Positions 31,196 to 40,783 of a stretch of DNA of 64,000 bases are shown here, piece by piece. Made by a program: the position numbers and the translations under genes. Source of the DNA: Mongoliibacter ruber (GTDB taxonomy: Bacteria; Bacteroidota; Bacteroidia; Cytophagales; Cyclobacteriaceae); NCBI RefSeq assembly GCF_003003005.1, contig NZ_PVTR01000003.1, positions 232,890 to 296,889 of the forward strand, given 5' to 3'. How positions within the stretch are numbered: position 1 is the first letter of the stretch; each line of letters starts with the position of its first letter. The notes beneath the pieces were generated by a model, which saw nothing but the letters and a program-made list of their open reading frames with translations, searched no databases and was not told the origin of the DNA.

Positions 31196-31390
31196 TTACT
31201 GATTAGCTTCTGTCTGTAGTCTTTGTTTATAAGCTGCTTTGATGACTTGTTCTCTTCTTTTGATAGAAGGTTTTACAAAGTGCTGTCTTGCTCTCAATTC
31301 ACGAACAGCTCCAGTCTTATCAAACTTCTTTTTGAAACGCTTAAGCGCTTTCTCGATAGATTCGTTTTCTTTTACGTTGACTATGATCAT
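31196..31390 (-). CDS. rpsU: 30S ribosomal protein bS21
   Basis: A 64-residue basic ribosomal protein located at the small-subunit platform beside the 3' end of 16S rRNA. The sequence fits bS21: MIIVNVKENESIEKALKRFK, then an Arg/Lys-rich C-terminal helix. Unlike nearly all other genes in the window it has a full Shine-Dalgarno sequence, seven bases before the ATG. In Bacteroidota bS21 helps hide the anti-Shine-Dalgarno sequence, so this is consistent with autoregulation. It has its own promoter-like element and terminator and is probably a single-gene transcript. Confidence 0.95.
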   Translation of the reverse strand: MIIVNVKENESIEKALKRFKKKFDKTGAVRELRARQHFVKPSIKRREQVIKAAYKQRLQTEANQ

Positions 31391-31397
31391 ATGTATA

Positions 31398-31407
31398 CAC
31401 CTCCTTT
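31398..31407 (-). promoter_or_regulatory. Strong Shine-Dalgarno sequence of rpsU
   Basis: The minus strand reads AAAGGAGGTG, seven bases before the ATG. This is the only extended match to the 16S 3' end that I noticed in front of a gene in this window. Confidence 0.9.
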
Positions 31408-31415
31408 CAGGGTTG

Positions 31416-31423
31416 CAAATGTA
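31416..31423 (-). promoter_or_regulatory. -7 element of rpsU
   Basis: The minus strand reads TACATTTG, a full TAnnTTTG match, 25 bases before the rpsU start and 8 bases before the Shine-Dalgarno sequence, giving a short leader. Confidence 0.55.
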
Positions 31424-31471
31424 GGGATAAATTATTGATTATTAAATTTTGACCCTATTATTTCAAAATAA

Positions 31472-31499
31472 AAAGCCTCTTTCGGATGAAAGAGGCTTT
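31472..31499 (-). terminator. Terminator of atpD-atpC
   Basis: A 12-bp perfect stem (AAAGCCTCTTTC / GAAAGAGGCTTT) with a GGAT loop, followed on the minus strand by a U-rich tract. Confidence 0.92.
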
Positions 31500-31518
31500 C
31501 AAACACTTTATTTAAGAT

Positions 31519-31767
31519 TTATCCTATGACTTTTTCAGCCAGAAGGACAACTTTATTGTCATTCACTTCTACTACACCACCATCAATCACATGTACTTTT
31601 TTCCCTTCCTTAGTAGTATAGGAAACAGCGCCTTTTGTCAAGGCTGACACTAAAGCTGCGTGATTTTTCAACACTTGAAATGAGCCGTTGGCACCTGGAA
31701 AAGTAGCCTCTTCGACTTCACCTTCAAATATTTTTTGGTCAGGTGTGATAATCGTCAATTGAATCAT
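31519..31767 (-). CDS. atpC: ATP synthase F1 epsilon subunit
   Basis: An 82-residue epsilon subunit of the F1 central stalk. It contains the N-terminal beta-sandwich (IQLTIITPDQKIFEGEVEEATFPG, then GSFQVLKNHAALVSAL) but lacks the C-terminal helical hairpin that inhibits ATPase activity in E. coli, as is common in Bacteroidota. It follows atpD after 40 bases; the remaining atp genes are elsewhere. Confidence 0.95.
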   Translation of the reverse strand: MIQLTIITPDQKIFEGEVEEATFPGANGSFQVLKNHAALVSALTKGAVSYTTKEGKKVHVIDGGVVEVNDNKVVLLAEKVIG

Positions 31768-31807
31768 AACTAATTATTTTGCTTAAACTGTTTATACAGC
31801 TTTTAAA

Positions 31808-33427
<1,620 letters not shown>

Positions 33428-33511
33428 TCATATTTTCAAATACCCCCAGAACAGTATTTAAAATGGAAATACATCAAAATCAAAAGTTTAGAATTTTAGC
33501 ATCATGAATAT

Positions 33512-34006
33512 CTAAAGTATCCTTTTCCCAAAAAGAAAGACCTTACTCCAATAGGGATTGGCAAGATTATCTTCTGTAACGCCCAAGGAAGTGGATGAAT
33601 GAATAAAAATAACCCTTCCCCTCTGAACTTCTGTGACAATACCTGCATGACTCACTCTTCTTTTCCTCTTTCCTGTTGCAAAAAACACCAAATCCCCTTT
33701 TTCCAAATTCCTACCTGACACATTCTTGCCCAATTTGCTTTGCGCCTCAGATGTACGCGGCATGTTGATCCCTACACTTGCATAGGCATGGAAAATCAGG
33801 GCAGAACAATCAATCCCCGAACGTGTAGTTCCTCCATACCTATATGGTGTCCCTCTATATGACCTGGCAGTGGAGATTACTGTTTCGGCCTCCCTATTTT
33901 TGGCTTTCTTACTGGAAGCACAGGAGCTCGAAACAATCAGGATAGATAAAAACAATACTAAATAATTGAAAAATTTTATTGCAGTTTCCTTTTTGGAATA
34001 ATTCAT
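33512..34006 (-). CDS. NlpC/P60 (C40) cell-wall peptidase lipoprotein
   Basis: A 164-residue lipoprotein whose signal ends LIVSSSCASS (Cys near residue 29). The rest is a C40 papain-like domain that cleaves D-Glu to diamino-acid bonds in peptidoglycan. The catalytic cysteine is in SGIDCSALIFHAY, the histidine in RVSHAGIVTE, and a third polar residue in IHSSTSLGV. There is no SH3 or LysM domain. It is divergent from the TPR lipoprotein with an 81-base gap. Confidence 0.9.
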   Translation of the reverse strand: MNYSKKETAIKFFNYLVLFLSILIVSSSCASSKKAKNREAETVISTARSYRGTPYRYGGTTRSGIDCSALIFHAYASVGINMPRTSEAQSKLGKNVSGRNLEKGDLVFFATGKRKRRVSHAGIVTEVQRGRVIFIHSSTSLGVTEDNLANPYWSKVFLFGKRIL

Positions 34007-34087
34007 ATTTGAATGAAATATAGTTATATTCAGTTGTAAGTAAATCGATCAGAAATACAAAAGTAATTGATCCCTTAAATTAACGCT

Positions 34088-35059
34088 ATGAACCTCAAAA
34101 AATCTATCTATTTCAGTTTTGTTGTTGGAGTTTTTTCCTGTAGCTCTCCATCAAATAATATTTCATCCTATACAACGAGCTATAATTCTGAAAGTGCAAC
34201 CGTAATACAAGGTGTCAGCTTATTGGGAGACACGCTTACGTCCAGGATAGATTCATCGTCCCAAAGCGATCAGATACGTAATCTTCAAGCAGCCGAGAAA
34301 CAATATTCTGAAGACCCTTCAATGGAAAACCTTATCTGGATTGGCCGAAGAGAGGCATACCTAGGCAGGCATGACCTTGCCATAAGGACGTTTACCAAAG
34401 CCATAAAAGAATATCCTCTAGCATTTGAACCATTGAGACACAGGGGGCACAGATTTGTCACAGTGAGAAAATTTGACCAAGCAATAGAGGATTTTGAAAA
34501 GGCAGTTCTATTAATGGAGGGGAAAGAATTGATCATAGAAGAGGATGGAATGCCAAATAAATTAAACATCCCACTTTCGAATATTCAATTCAATGTATGG
34601 TATCACCTGGGCCTGGCACATTACCTCATAGGAGACTGGGAACAAGCACTTGAGGCCTACACAGAATGTCTGAAAGTATCTGATAATGACGACCTGATGG
34701 TGGCCACTCTGGACTGGTACTACATGACATTGATGAAAATGGGGAAAAGCGAAGAAGCAAAAAATGCAATCGCTGTAGTATCTGATAAAATGAACATTAT
34801 CGAAAATGATGCATACCATAAAAGAATCTTGATGTACAAAGGACAATTGGATCCCAAAAATCTTTTAGATGTCAATGCGGACGAGCAAGATCAAAAGTTA
34901 CAATATGTCACACAAGGTTATGGACTGGGCAACTATTACCTAACAAAAGGAGATACAATTCAGGCAGAAAGCATATTTCAGAACGTTATTGAAACTGGAT
35001 ATTGGGCTGCATTTGGTTATATTGCATCAGAAATGGAATTGGCAAAATTGAAAGAATGA
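34088..35059 (+). CDS. TPR-repeat lipoprotein
   Basis: A 323-residue protein with a lipoprotein signal ending VFSCSS (Cys near residue 17), a low-complexity Ser/Thr linker, and at least three tetratricopeptide repeats between residues about 75 and 230 (for example HDLAIRTFTKAIKEYPLAFEPLRHRGHR and WYHLGLAHYLIGDWEQALEAYTECLK). It probably acts as a periplasmic protein-binding scaffold. The stop codon overlaps the start of the next gene (ATGA), so both are coupled. Confidence 0.85.
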   Translation: MNLKKSIYFSFVVGVFSCSSPSNNISSYTTSYNSESATVIQGVSLLGDTLTSRIDSSSQSDQIRNLQAAEKQYSEDPSMENLIWIGRREAYLGRHDLAIRTFTKAIKEYPLAFEPLRHRGHRFVTVRKFDQAIEDFEKAVLLMEGKELIIEEDGMPNKLNIPLSNIQFNVWYHLGLAHYLIGDWEQALEAYTECLKVSDNDDLMVATLDWYYMTLMKMGKSEEAKNAIAVVSDKMNIIENDAYHKRILMYKGQLDPKNLLDVNADEQDQKLQYVTQGYGLGNYYLTKGDTIQAESIFQNVIETGYWAAFGYIASEMELAKLKE

Positions 35060-35298
35060 GTAGGGAAGATTTCAGACGTTTAACTTTACACAAAAAAATT
35101 CAGATCCTGTATACGGATGCTACTTTTGTAGTCGCCATCAGGTATTATTCCCACAAGGTCAATCTTTACCTTTGGGAGAATGAATACGTCGAGGTTTTCT
35201 ATAACCACAAATTAGATAAAATTGACAAAATCGATTTTTTGAACAGACGACATTCTCGCATGAAATTCTACCTTGATCAAATTCAAATATCAATTTGA
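35056..35298 (+). CDS. Small conserved-looking hypothetical protein
   Basis: An 80-residue protein beginning MSREDFRRLTLHKKIQILY. It has a TLHKKIQILYTDATFV motif, then YYSHKVNLYLWENEYVEVFYN with alternating hydrophobics suggesting a small beta sheet, and a basic C terminus. The ATG at 35056 overlaps the TPR gene stop as ATGA, much better than the upstream in-frame TTG at 35002. The end overlaps the convergent coaE by 16 bases. I recognise no family; the coupling suggests a partner of the TPR lipoprotein or simply shared expression. Confidence 0.65.
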   Translation: MSREDFRRLTLHKKIQILYTDATFVVAIRYYSHKVNLYLWENEYVEVFYNHKLDKIDKIDFLNRRHSRMKFYLDQIQISI

Positions 35299-35909
35299 CC
35301 TGAATCAGCTTTTGTCTTCAAAGCCTGATGAATTTTAAGCACTTGAGGGATCAATAGCTTATTTTCCGTGTTTTTGATGACAAAATCAGCTTTTTCATTT
35401 TTTTCTTCGTCCGGTAGCTGTTTGTCAATAATGTCGTTGATTTGTTTTTCGGTGCGTTGGGGATCCCGCATCAAAACTCTGGAAACTCTTAATTTCAAAG
35501 GAGCGCTGACGTTGATAACCTGATCTAGTTGCTTGTAAGACCCTGTTTCAAAAAGAAGGGCAGCTTCTTTTAAGACATAAGGAGCATTTTGAAGGGCTAC
35601 CCATACTTCAAAATCCTTACCTACTGCAGGGTGTACCAAAGCATTGATCTGTTTGGTTTTTTCAGTATCTGCGAATACCTTTTCCGCAAGATATTTTCGA
35701 TTTAGTTCGCCTGATTCAGAAAAGCTCTCTTCTCCAAAACTCTCTTTGATCTTACTGATGAGTATAGGGTCATTTCCCATCAACCATTTAGCCCTATCGT
35801 CGGCAAAATAAATAGGAACACCCAATATTGAAAAAATCTTGGCAACAGTAGTTTTCCCTGAACCAATACCTCCTGTAATGCCAACGGTCAATGGTTTCTT
35901 ATTCGTCAT
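35283..35909 (-). CDS. coaE: Dephospho-CoA kinase
   Basis: Catalyses the last step of coenzyme A synthesis, phosphorylating the 3'-hydroxyl of dephospho-CoA. The 208-residue protein has the P-loop GGIGSGKTTVA at residues 12-22, the DDRAKWL segment near 37, and RVLMRDPQRTEKQ near 142. The start overlaps the end of the YbbR-like gene by 11 bases. The C terminus overlaps the convergent 80-residue gene by 16 bases. Confidence 0.95.
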   Translation of the reverse strand: MTNKKPLTVGITGGIGSGKTTVAKIFSILGVPIYFADDRAKWLMGNDPILISKIKESFGEESFSESGELNRKYLAEKVFADTEKTKQINALVHPAVGKDFEVWVALQNAPYVLKEAALLFETGSYKQLDQVINVSAPLKLRVSRVLMRDPQRTEKQINDIIDKQLPDEEKNEKADFVIKNTENKLLIPQVLKIHQALKTKADSGQIDI

Positions 35910-36864
35910 ATTTCAGCTTGAGCACAGAAGGATCGATTTCAATGTTTTCTAAAAAAGGGGGCTTTGGGTTTACTTGTACCGTAACAGTACTGTCATTTCT
36001 GTTTCGGTTGTAATAATTTAGCACAGCTTCAAACTCAAAATTATTCAAATCCTGCACCCTTCTTTCATCTATCCTGTACCTCATCACAATAGATGGTTCT
36101 TCTGCAAGAGACACACTGTTAGGGAAGTTCAATTTTTTGATTTTAAGGCGCTTGTTTCCTTCAAGCATTTGATATACATCAAATTTAACATGGACGCTTT
36201 CTTCATCCAAAGTCAAGAACTCTCTCAAATCATCAGATAATTCAAGCGGAAGGATTTTATTATAATTCTTATTGATCCTAGTTTCTCCTAAAGATACTGT
36301 GATCATTCCATCGAGCTTCTGTAAAACCGAAGTGGGTCCTTTAATATTGACAATACTAGGGTCTAACTCAATATCTCCTGCGATATTGTAGTTTCTGGCA
36401 AGCAAGTTGGACGTTGTATCCAGCTGCACCTTAATTTTTCTAGTCACTACCTTATCAATATTGAATGTAATGGTATCCGTAACCATCGAGACCAAATTGG
36501 TAGGATTGATTGACTCAGCAAGACCTCTTCTTATTTCAGAGGTGAGAATATAGTTTTTGGTAGAAGGATTATTGATTTCAATCAAAAACGGTGCTTCATT
36601 TACTTTAAAGTACTTCCGCAAGAGGTCCCATCCATTGCCATTCACCTCCACTTTGATTCGGCTGGGCAATTTCTCTACAGGCATGAATTCCTCAGTATCA
36701 AATACGATCTCAATAGGATAGTCTACCAATGTGGTGTAATTATCCTTATTGAGCGCATTTAAAACCCAAAAAGTGGCGGCTGCGAGAAAACACAGTGCCG
36801 CCACTTTGAGGTTTGCAATCTTCTGCGGAGAAAGATTGGAAAATCGTTTTTTGATTGTAGCCAA
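35899..36864 (-). CDS. YbbR-like domain protein
   Basis: A 321-residue protein with one N-terminal membrane helix (VAALCFLAAATFWVLNAL) and YbbR-like repeats in the periplasmic part. In Firmicutes YbbR (CdaR) modulates diadenylate cyclase; no dac gene is in this window, and in Bacteroidota the role is untested. It stands between yajC and coaE with an 8-base gap and an 11-base overlap, in an apparent operon. Confidence 0.85.
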   Translation of the reverse strand: MATIKKRFSNLSPQKIANLKVAALCFLAAATFWVLNALNKDNYTTLVDYPIEIVFDTEEFMPVEKLPSRIKVEVNGNGWDLLRKYFKVNEAPFLIEINNPSTKNYILTSEIRRGLAESINPTNLVSMVTDTITFNIDKVVTRKIKVQLDTTSNLLARNYNIAGDIELDPSIVNIKGPTSVLQKLDGMITVSLGETRINKNYNKILPLELSDDLREFLTLDEESVHVKFDVYQMLEGNKRLKIKKLNFPNSVSLAEEPSIVMRYRIDERRVQDLNNFEFEAVLNYYNRNRNDSTVTVQVNPKPPFLENIEIDPSVLKLKYDE

Positions 36865-36872
36865 GGTGGATC

Positions 36873-37184
36873 TTATTTAGTTCCGATAGCTTTTTTGGTG
36901 TATTCAGCCGAAATAGCTGATTTTTCTACCTTAATCTTCATTCCTTTATCCAAGTCCACTGTGATGGTGTCACCATCCATGGAGCTCACTTTGCCATGAA
37001 TGCCACCTATGGTTACCACAGTGTCGCCTTTTTTCATAGCTTCAAGGAAATTTTTTGTTTCTTTTTGTTTCTTTTGCTGTGGCCTGATCATGAAGAAATA
37101 CATGATCAAAATGATGGAACCAAACAGGAACACTTGTCCCATAATACCGCTGCCTTCAGCTTGCAATAAAATCCAAAGTTTCAT
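36873..37184 (-). CDS. yajC: Preprotein translocase subunit YajC
   Basis: A 103-residue Sec accessory protein that associates with SecDF. It has a single membrane helix (MGQVFLFGSIILIMYFFMI) followed by the family motif RPQQKKQKE and a small beta domain (GDTVVTIGGIHGKV). It follows the DUF1573 gene after 3 bases, so coupling is likely. Confidence 0.95.
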   Translation of the reverse strand: MKLWILLQAEGSGIMGQVFLFGSIILIMYFFMIRPQQKKQKETKNFLEAMKKGDTVVTIGGIHGKVSSMDGDTITVDLDKGMKIKVEKSAISAEYTKKAIGTK

Positions 37185-37187
37185 ATA

Positions 37188-37730
37188 CTATCTCTTAACT
37201 GGACCTGCTTGTCCAACGGCTCCCGCCTGTGATCTAGGTGTAACATTTCCTTTCATTCTCAATCTTGTCACGCTAGGATTGGTATTAGCCTGAATCGTAA
37301 CTGTCGGGGCTTGAGTTCCCGGTTTTGCTGTAGAGTTAAACACTACTTTTACAAATCCTTCATCACCTGGCTTGATTGGAGTTTTGGTCCAGTCAGGACT
37401 TGTACATCCACAAGATGCAGTTATGTTGGATATCACCAAAGGAGCTTGTCCATCATTGGTGAATTTGAAAATGTGCTCTACAACTTTCCCTTCGTCAATG
37501 GTCCCGAAGTCAAACTCCATTTCACTGAAGCCAAACTGACCCAGTGTAGATGGATCGGCAGGTTGACTGGAAGTTACGTTAGCTGGTGTAGCTGGTTGAG
37601 CAGCTTCAAGTCTTGATAATTTTTGCTCTAATTCTGCAATTTTGTCAGATTGGTCTGCACTTTTTGTTTCACATCCTACTGAGAACAGCGCTACTGCAAG
37701 CGCCATTACAGATAATTTAATGTATTTCAT
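37188..37730 (-). CDS. DUF1573 lipoprotein
   Basis: A 180-residue lipoprotein (signal ending ALFSVGC, Cys near 20) with a short coiled coil (DKIAELEQKLSRLEA) and a DUF1573 immunoglobulin-like domain: FDFGTIDEGKVVEHIFKFTN, SCGCTSPDW and VKVVFNSTAKPG. The family is abundant in Bacteroidota and of unknown function. It heads the apparent DUF1573-yajC-ybbR-coaE operon. Confidence 0.88.
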   Translation of the reverse strand: MKYIKLSVMALAVALFSVGCETKSADQSDKIAELEQKLSRLEAAQPATPANVTSSQPADPSTLGQFGFSEMEFDFGTIDEGKVVEHIFKFTNDGQAPLVISNITASCGCTSPDWTKTPIKPGDEGFVKVVFNSTAKPGTQAPTVTIQANTNPSVTRLRMKGNVTPRSQAGAVGQAGPVKR

Positions 37731-37903
37731 ATGTTTATAATTTGTTTTTCAATGGTCACCCCGATTAGTAGGGGCAGGTTATGTAATCTTCGCATTTTAT
37801 CCCTCATAGCCCCGATAACTATCCCTGGGGAGGGCATCATACTTTATGTCTTTCATGTAATACCAGCCTGCCACAGACAGGATCGATTTCATGATAATAA
37901 GGG

Positions 37904-38206
37904 TTAATTAGCTTCTCTATTGATTTGTTCAATTAATTTATTCACATCGCTTAGTAAGTTTTCCGCTTTGTTTTTAGCATCAGAGATAACTTTATTGCCC
38001 TCTGATCTCGCTTCATTTTGAGGAAGATTTTTACCTTCTCTTAAGTCATTGATCAGTACTTCCAACTCTTCACTATACCTTGAGAGCTTATAGGTGAGTT
38101 TGTCTCTGGTATTTTTACCTGTATCAGGTGCAAACAATACACCAAGGGCAGCACCTATGCCAGCTCCTGCGATGAATGCGATCCATGTGTTTGAATTTTT
38201 GCTCAT
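37904..38206 (-). CDS. YtxH domain protein
   Basis: A 100-residue protein with a glycine-rich hydrophobic N terminus (WIAFIAGAGIGAALGVLFAP) followed by DTGKNTRDKL and a charged helical tail, the YtxH family pattern. The family is linked to stress in Bacillus but has no defined biochemical role. It follows nusB after 10 bases on the same strand. Confidence 0.88.
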   Translation of the reverse strand: MSKNSNTWIAFIAGAGIGAALGVLFAPDTGKNTRDKLTYKLSRYSEELEVLINDLREGKNLPQNEARSEGNKVISDAKNKAENLLSDVNKLIEQINREAN

Positions 38207-38216
38207 TTCTGTATTT

Positions 38217-39401
38217 TTATTTGTTATCTAAAAGACCTCTTCCACTCTTACGGATATGACCACTTTCAGTTAACTCTTTGGACAAAACATCCAGCAAACC
38301 ATTTACAAATTGCTTGCTTTTGGGTGTGCTGTAAGTCTTTGAAATATCTATGTATTCGTTGATACTTACTTTTACCGGTATGCTGGGGAAATTTTTCATT
38401 TCCGTGATTGCCATAGATAAAATTATTTTATCTGTCTGGGCAATCCTTTCAATATCCCAATTTTGAGTTCTTTTTGCGATCAAATCTTTATTTTGGTCGT
38501 CATTTTGAATTGTCAAGTTAAAGATATTTTGGAAGAATTCCTTATCATCTTCCCAGTTGAGTGCTATTTCTGGAAGTGGTTCATCTTCAGAATCAAAGTT
38601 TTCCTTTACATTTTTAAGCACTTTTGAAGCCAAACTTCTAATTACTGACTTATTTTCAGTCCAATTCAGGTCTTTTTCTGAAAAGAAATTAAGAATGGCG
38701 TCAGTTTTAAAGATGACTTGTTTGAGAATATCATCAACAATCAAGAAGTCATCTTCCAAACTTGGTGAGGAGTTCTTCATATATGTTTGATACCCTTCCA
38801 ATGGTTTCACGTAATCTCTGTACCATTCTCTGATCTCAAGTTCTAAATCATCGATATACGCCCCATGTCTGGTCACAGCGCTATTGAAAATTTCAGATTC
38901 CTTGATTTTCATCAAGATCTTATTTTGACCCAAATTGAGCCCGTTTTTTTCAACATGAATGACATCTTTGGACATTTTCATTTTCCTGCCAGCTTCGGCT
39001 GATACGTGTTCTGCAAATGCAAGCAAAATCTGGATAGAAAAAAGGTATAGTTGTGGTAATCTCTCCGCCGAAGAGACCATATTATTGGCTAAAAAATCAA
39101 AATCTTTGTTATTGGCTTGCTTGAAAGCATTAATCGCTTTTTTGGCTTCTACCACAATTTTCGGATTGCTGTATGTATCTGACTCAAAAATATCATTGTT
39201 GAGATTTTTGATAAACAGGTCTGTAGCCAAGGCAGCCTCCTTTTTCAGTAAAGGTTTATCTTGGACTTCCATACTATTCAGGTCAGGCTGAAATGCATCT
39301 TTGATCTGATCTTTGGCCAAGTTGAGATTTGAGGCCTTACACTGTTCGTAAGCGTAAAGATTTTGGAAAGCCTTGACTCTGAGAATTCTTCTGTTTAACA
39401 T
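38217..39401 (-). CDS. nusB: Transcription antitermination factor NusB, long form
   Basis: NusB binds boxA RNA with ribosomal protein S10 to prevent termination in rRNA operons. The last 140 residues carry the family core (for example ERIAQTDKIILSMAITEMKNF and PVKVSINEYIDISKTYSTPKSKQFVNGLLD). The N-terminal 240 residues start LNRRILRVKAFQNLYAYEQCK and are helical; E. coli NusB has only 139 residues, and the extension is usual in Bacteroidota. The ATG at 39399-39401 matches the conserved N terminus, whereas the frame remains open for another 37 codons upstream. Confidence 0.9.
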   Translation of the reverse strand: MLNRRILRVKAFQNLYAYEQCKASNLNLAKDQIKDAFQPDLNSMEVQDKPLLKKEAALATDLFIKNLNNDIFESDTYSNPKIVVEAKKAINAFKQANNKDFDFLANNMVSSAERLPQLYLFSIQILLAFAEHVSAEAGRKMKMSKDVIHVEKNGLNLGQNKILMKIKESEIFNSAVTRHGAYIDDLELEIREWYRDYVKPLEGYQTYMKNSSPSLEDDFLIVDDILKQVIFKTDAILNFFSEKDLNWTENKSVIRSLASKVLKNVKENFDSEDEPLPEIALNWEDDKEFFQNIFNLTIQNDDQNKDLIAKRTQNWDIERIAQTDKIILSMAITEMKNFPSIPVKVSINEYIDISKTYSTPKSKQFVNGLLDVLSKELTESGHIRKSGRGLLDNK

Positions 39402-39536
39402 ACCCGAAATTAAAGAACGTAAATATAATACTAATTGAGTTGGATGGGGAATGAAAGTCCCCTTTTCCCGATTACGAGATAAACCACCTGCAAATGTACA
39501 AAGTTCATTCACAAGTGGTTTTGATTGTTTGGTTTA

Positions 39537-40637
39537 TCAATATGGCAATTTGACTTTGCCCATAGATTCAATTCTATTCCAAGCCATTTCTATTGCTGCT
39601 TGTTGTGCTGGGATATTTTCTGTTTCTGATTTTGACAAGATAGCTGTACAGATATCATATATTTTATCAGCATGTAGGTAAGTCAACTCCCTGTTATAAC
39701 CACCTACATACTCAGCATACACATTGATCAAACCACCGGCATTGATCAAGAAGTCAGGAGCGTAGACAATGCCTTTTTCCAAAAGAATTTTCCCATGCTT
39801 TTCTTCATCCTGCAGCTGATTGTTGGCAGCACCGGCTATTACTTGGCACTTCAACCGATCGATCGTTTGGTCATTGATAGTTGCTCCTAATGCGCAAGGT
39901 GCATAAATATCCATGTCCAAATCATAAATCACAGCTGGATCAACGACCGTAGCACCTGTTTCTTTGGCTACTACTTTCAATCTGTCTTCAAAAATATCAG
40001 TGATATAAACATCAGCCCTTTCTTTCACTAGGTGTTCGACCAAGTATTTACCTACCTGACCAATCCCTTGTACAGCGATCTTTTTGCCAGTAAGACTATC
40101 CGAACCATAAGCTTTTTTGGCAGCTGACTTCATTCCAAGATATGTGCCATATGCTGTGACAGGAGAAGGATCTCCACCACCGCCTCTTACTTCAGGAAGT
40201 CCTGTCACATATTTGGTTTCCATGGCGATATATTCCATATCGCTGGTTTTCATATTTACGTCTTCTGCAGTGATATACCTACCTCCTAGGCTGTTGATAA
40301 ACCTGCCAAACCTGCGCAAATAAGCCTCATTCTTGAGCTTTGGATCACCGATAATCACAGCTTTCCCACCTCCCAAGTTCAAACCTGAAATGGCCGCTTT
40401 GAAGGTCATCCCTCTTGATAGCCTAAGGACATCTGTGATAGCTTCCGCTTCTGAGGCGTAGTTCCACATCCTGGTTCCACCCAAGGCTGGACCTAATACA
40501 GTATTATGAATTCCTATAATGGCTTTGAGCCCCGTGGGTTCGTCATAACATATGACCAATTGCTCATGCCCCAAGGAAGTGATCTGTCCATAGATTGATC
40601 CTTCCCTCACTTTTTCCTCAGTATTTACTTCTACCAT
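39537..40637 (-). CDS. Leu/Glu/Phe/Val dehydrogenase
   Basis: A 366-residue amino-acid dehydrogenase, most like leucine dehydrogenase, that deaminates branched-chain amino acids with NAD+. The glycine-rich substrate motif GGGKAVI (catalytic Lys) follows SGLNL near residue 90, the second catalytic region is ITAEDVNMKTSDMEYI, and the Rossmann motif is VQGIGQVGKYL near residue 190. It stands alone, with a 146-base AT-rich upstream region. Substrate preference among Leu, Val and Phe cannot be told from sequence alone. Confidence 0.9.
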   Translation of the reverse strand: MVEVNTEEKVREGSIYGQITSLGHEQLVICYDEPTGLKAIIGIHNTVLGPALGGTRMWNYASEAEAITDVLRLSRGMTFKAAISGLNLGGGKAVIIGDPKLKNEAYLRRFGRFINSLGGRYITAEDVNMKTSDMEYIAMETKYVTGLPEVRGGGGDPSPVTAYGTYLGMKSAAKKAYGSDSLTGKKIAVQGIGQVGKYLVEHLVKERADVYITDIFEDRLKVVAKETGATVVDPAVIYDLDMDIYAPCALGATINDQTIDRLKCQVIAGAANNQLQDEEKHGKILLEKGIVYAPDFLINAGGLINVYAEYVGGYNRELTYLHADKIYDICTAILSKSETENIPAQQAAIEMAWNRIESMGKVKLPY

Positions 40638-40783
40638 GTGAACTTGGAATTTTTAATTGTGTTATATTTGGGATTGCTGTCTTGTATTACACAGGCACAA
40701 AATTATATATTTTGTTTGGCCTTTACTAATGCAATTAATAGAGTAATAAAAAACTTATCAAGTGATTTAAAAATTTTTCTTCT

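Noticed and set aside
34285-34846. Two 94-codon antisense frames over the TPR lipoprotein gene
   Set aside because: They lie on the opposite strand of regular TPR repeats and show no start signal or recognisable domain.
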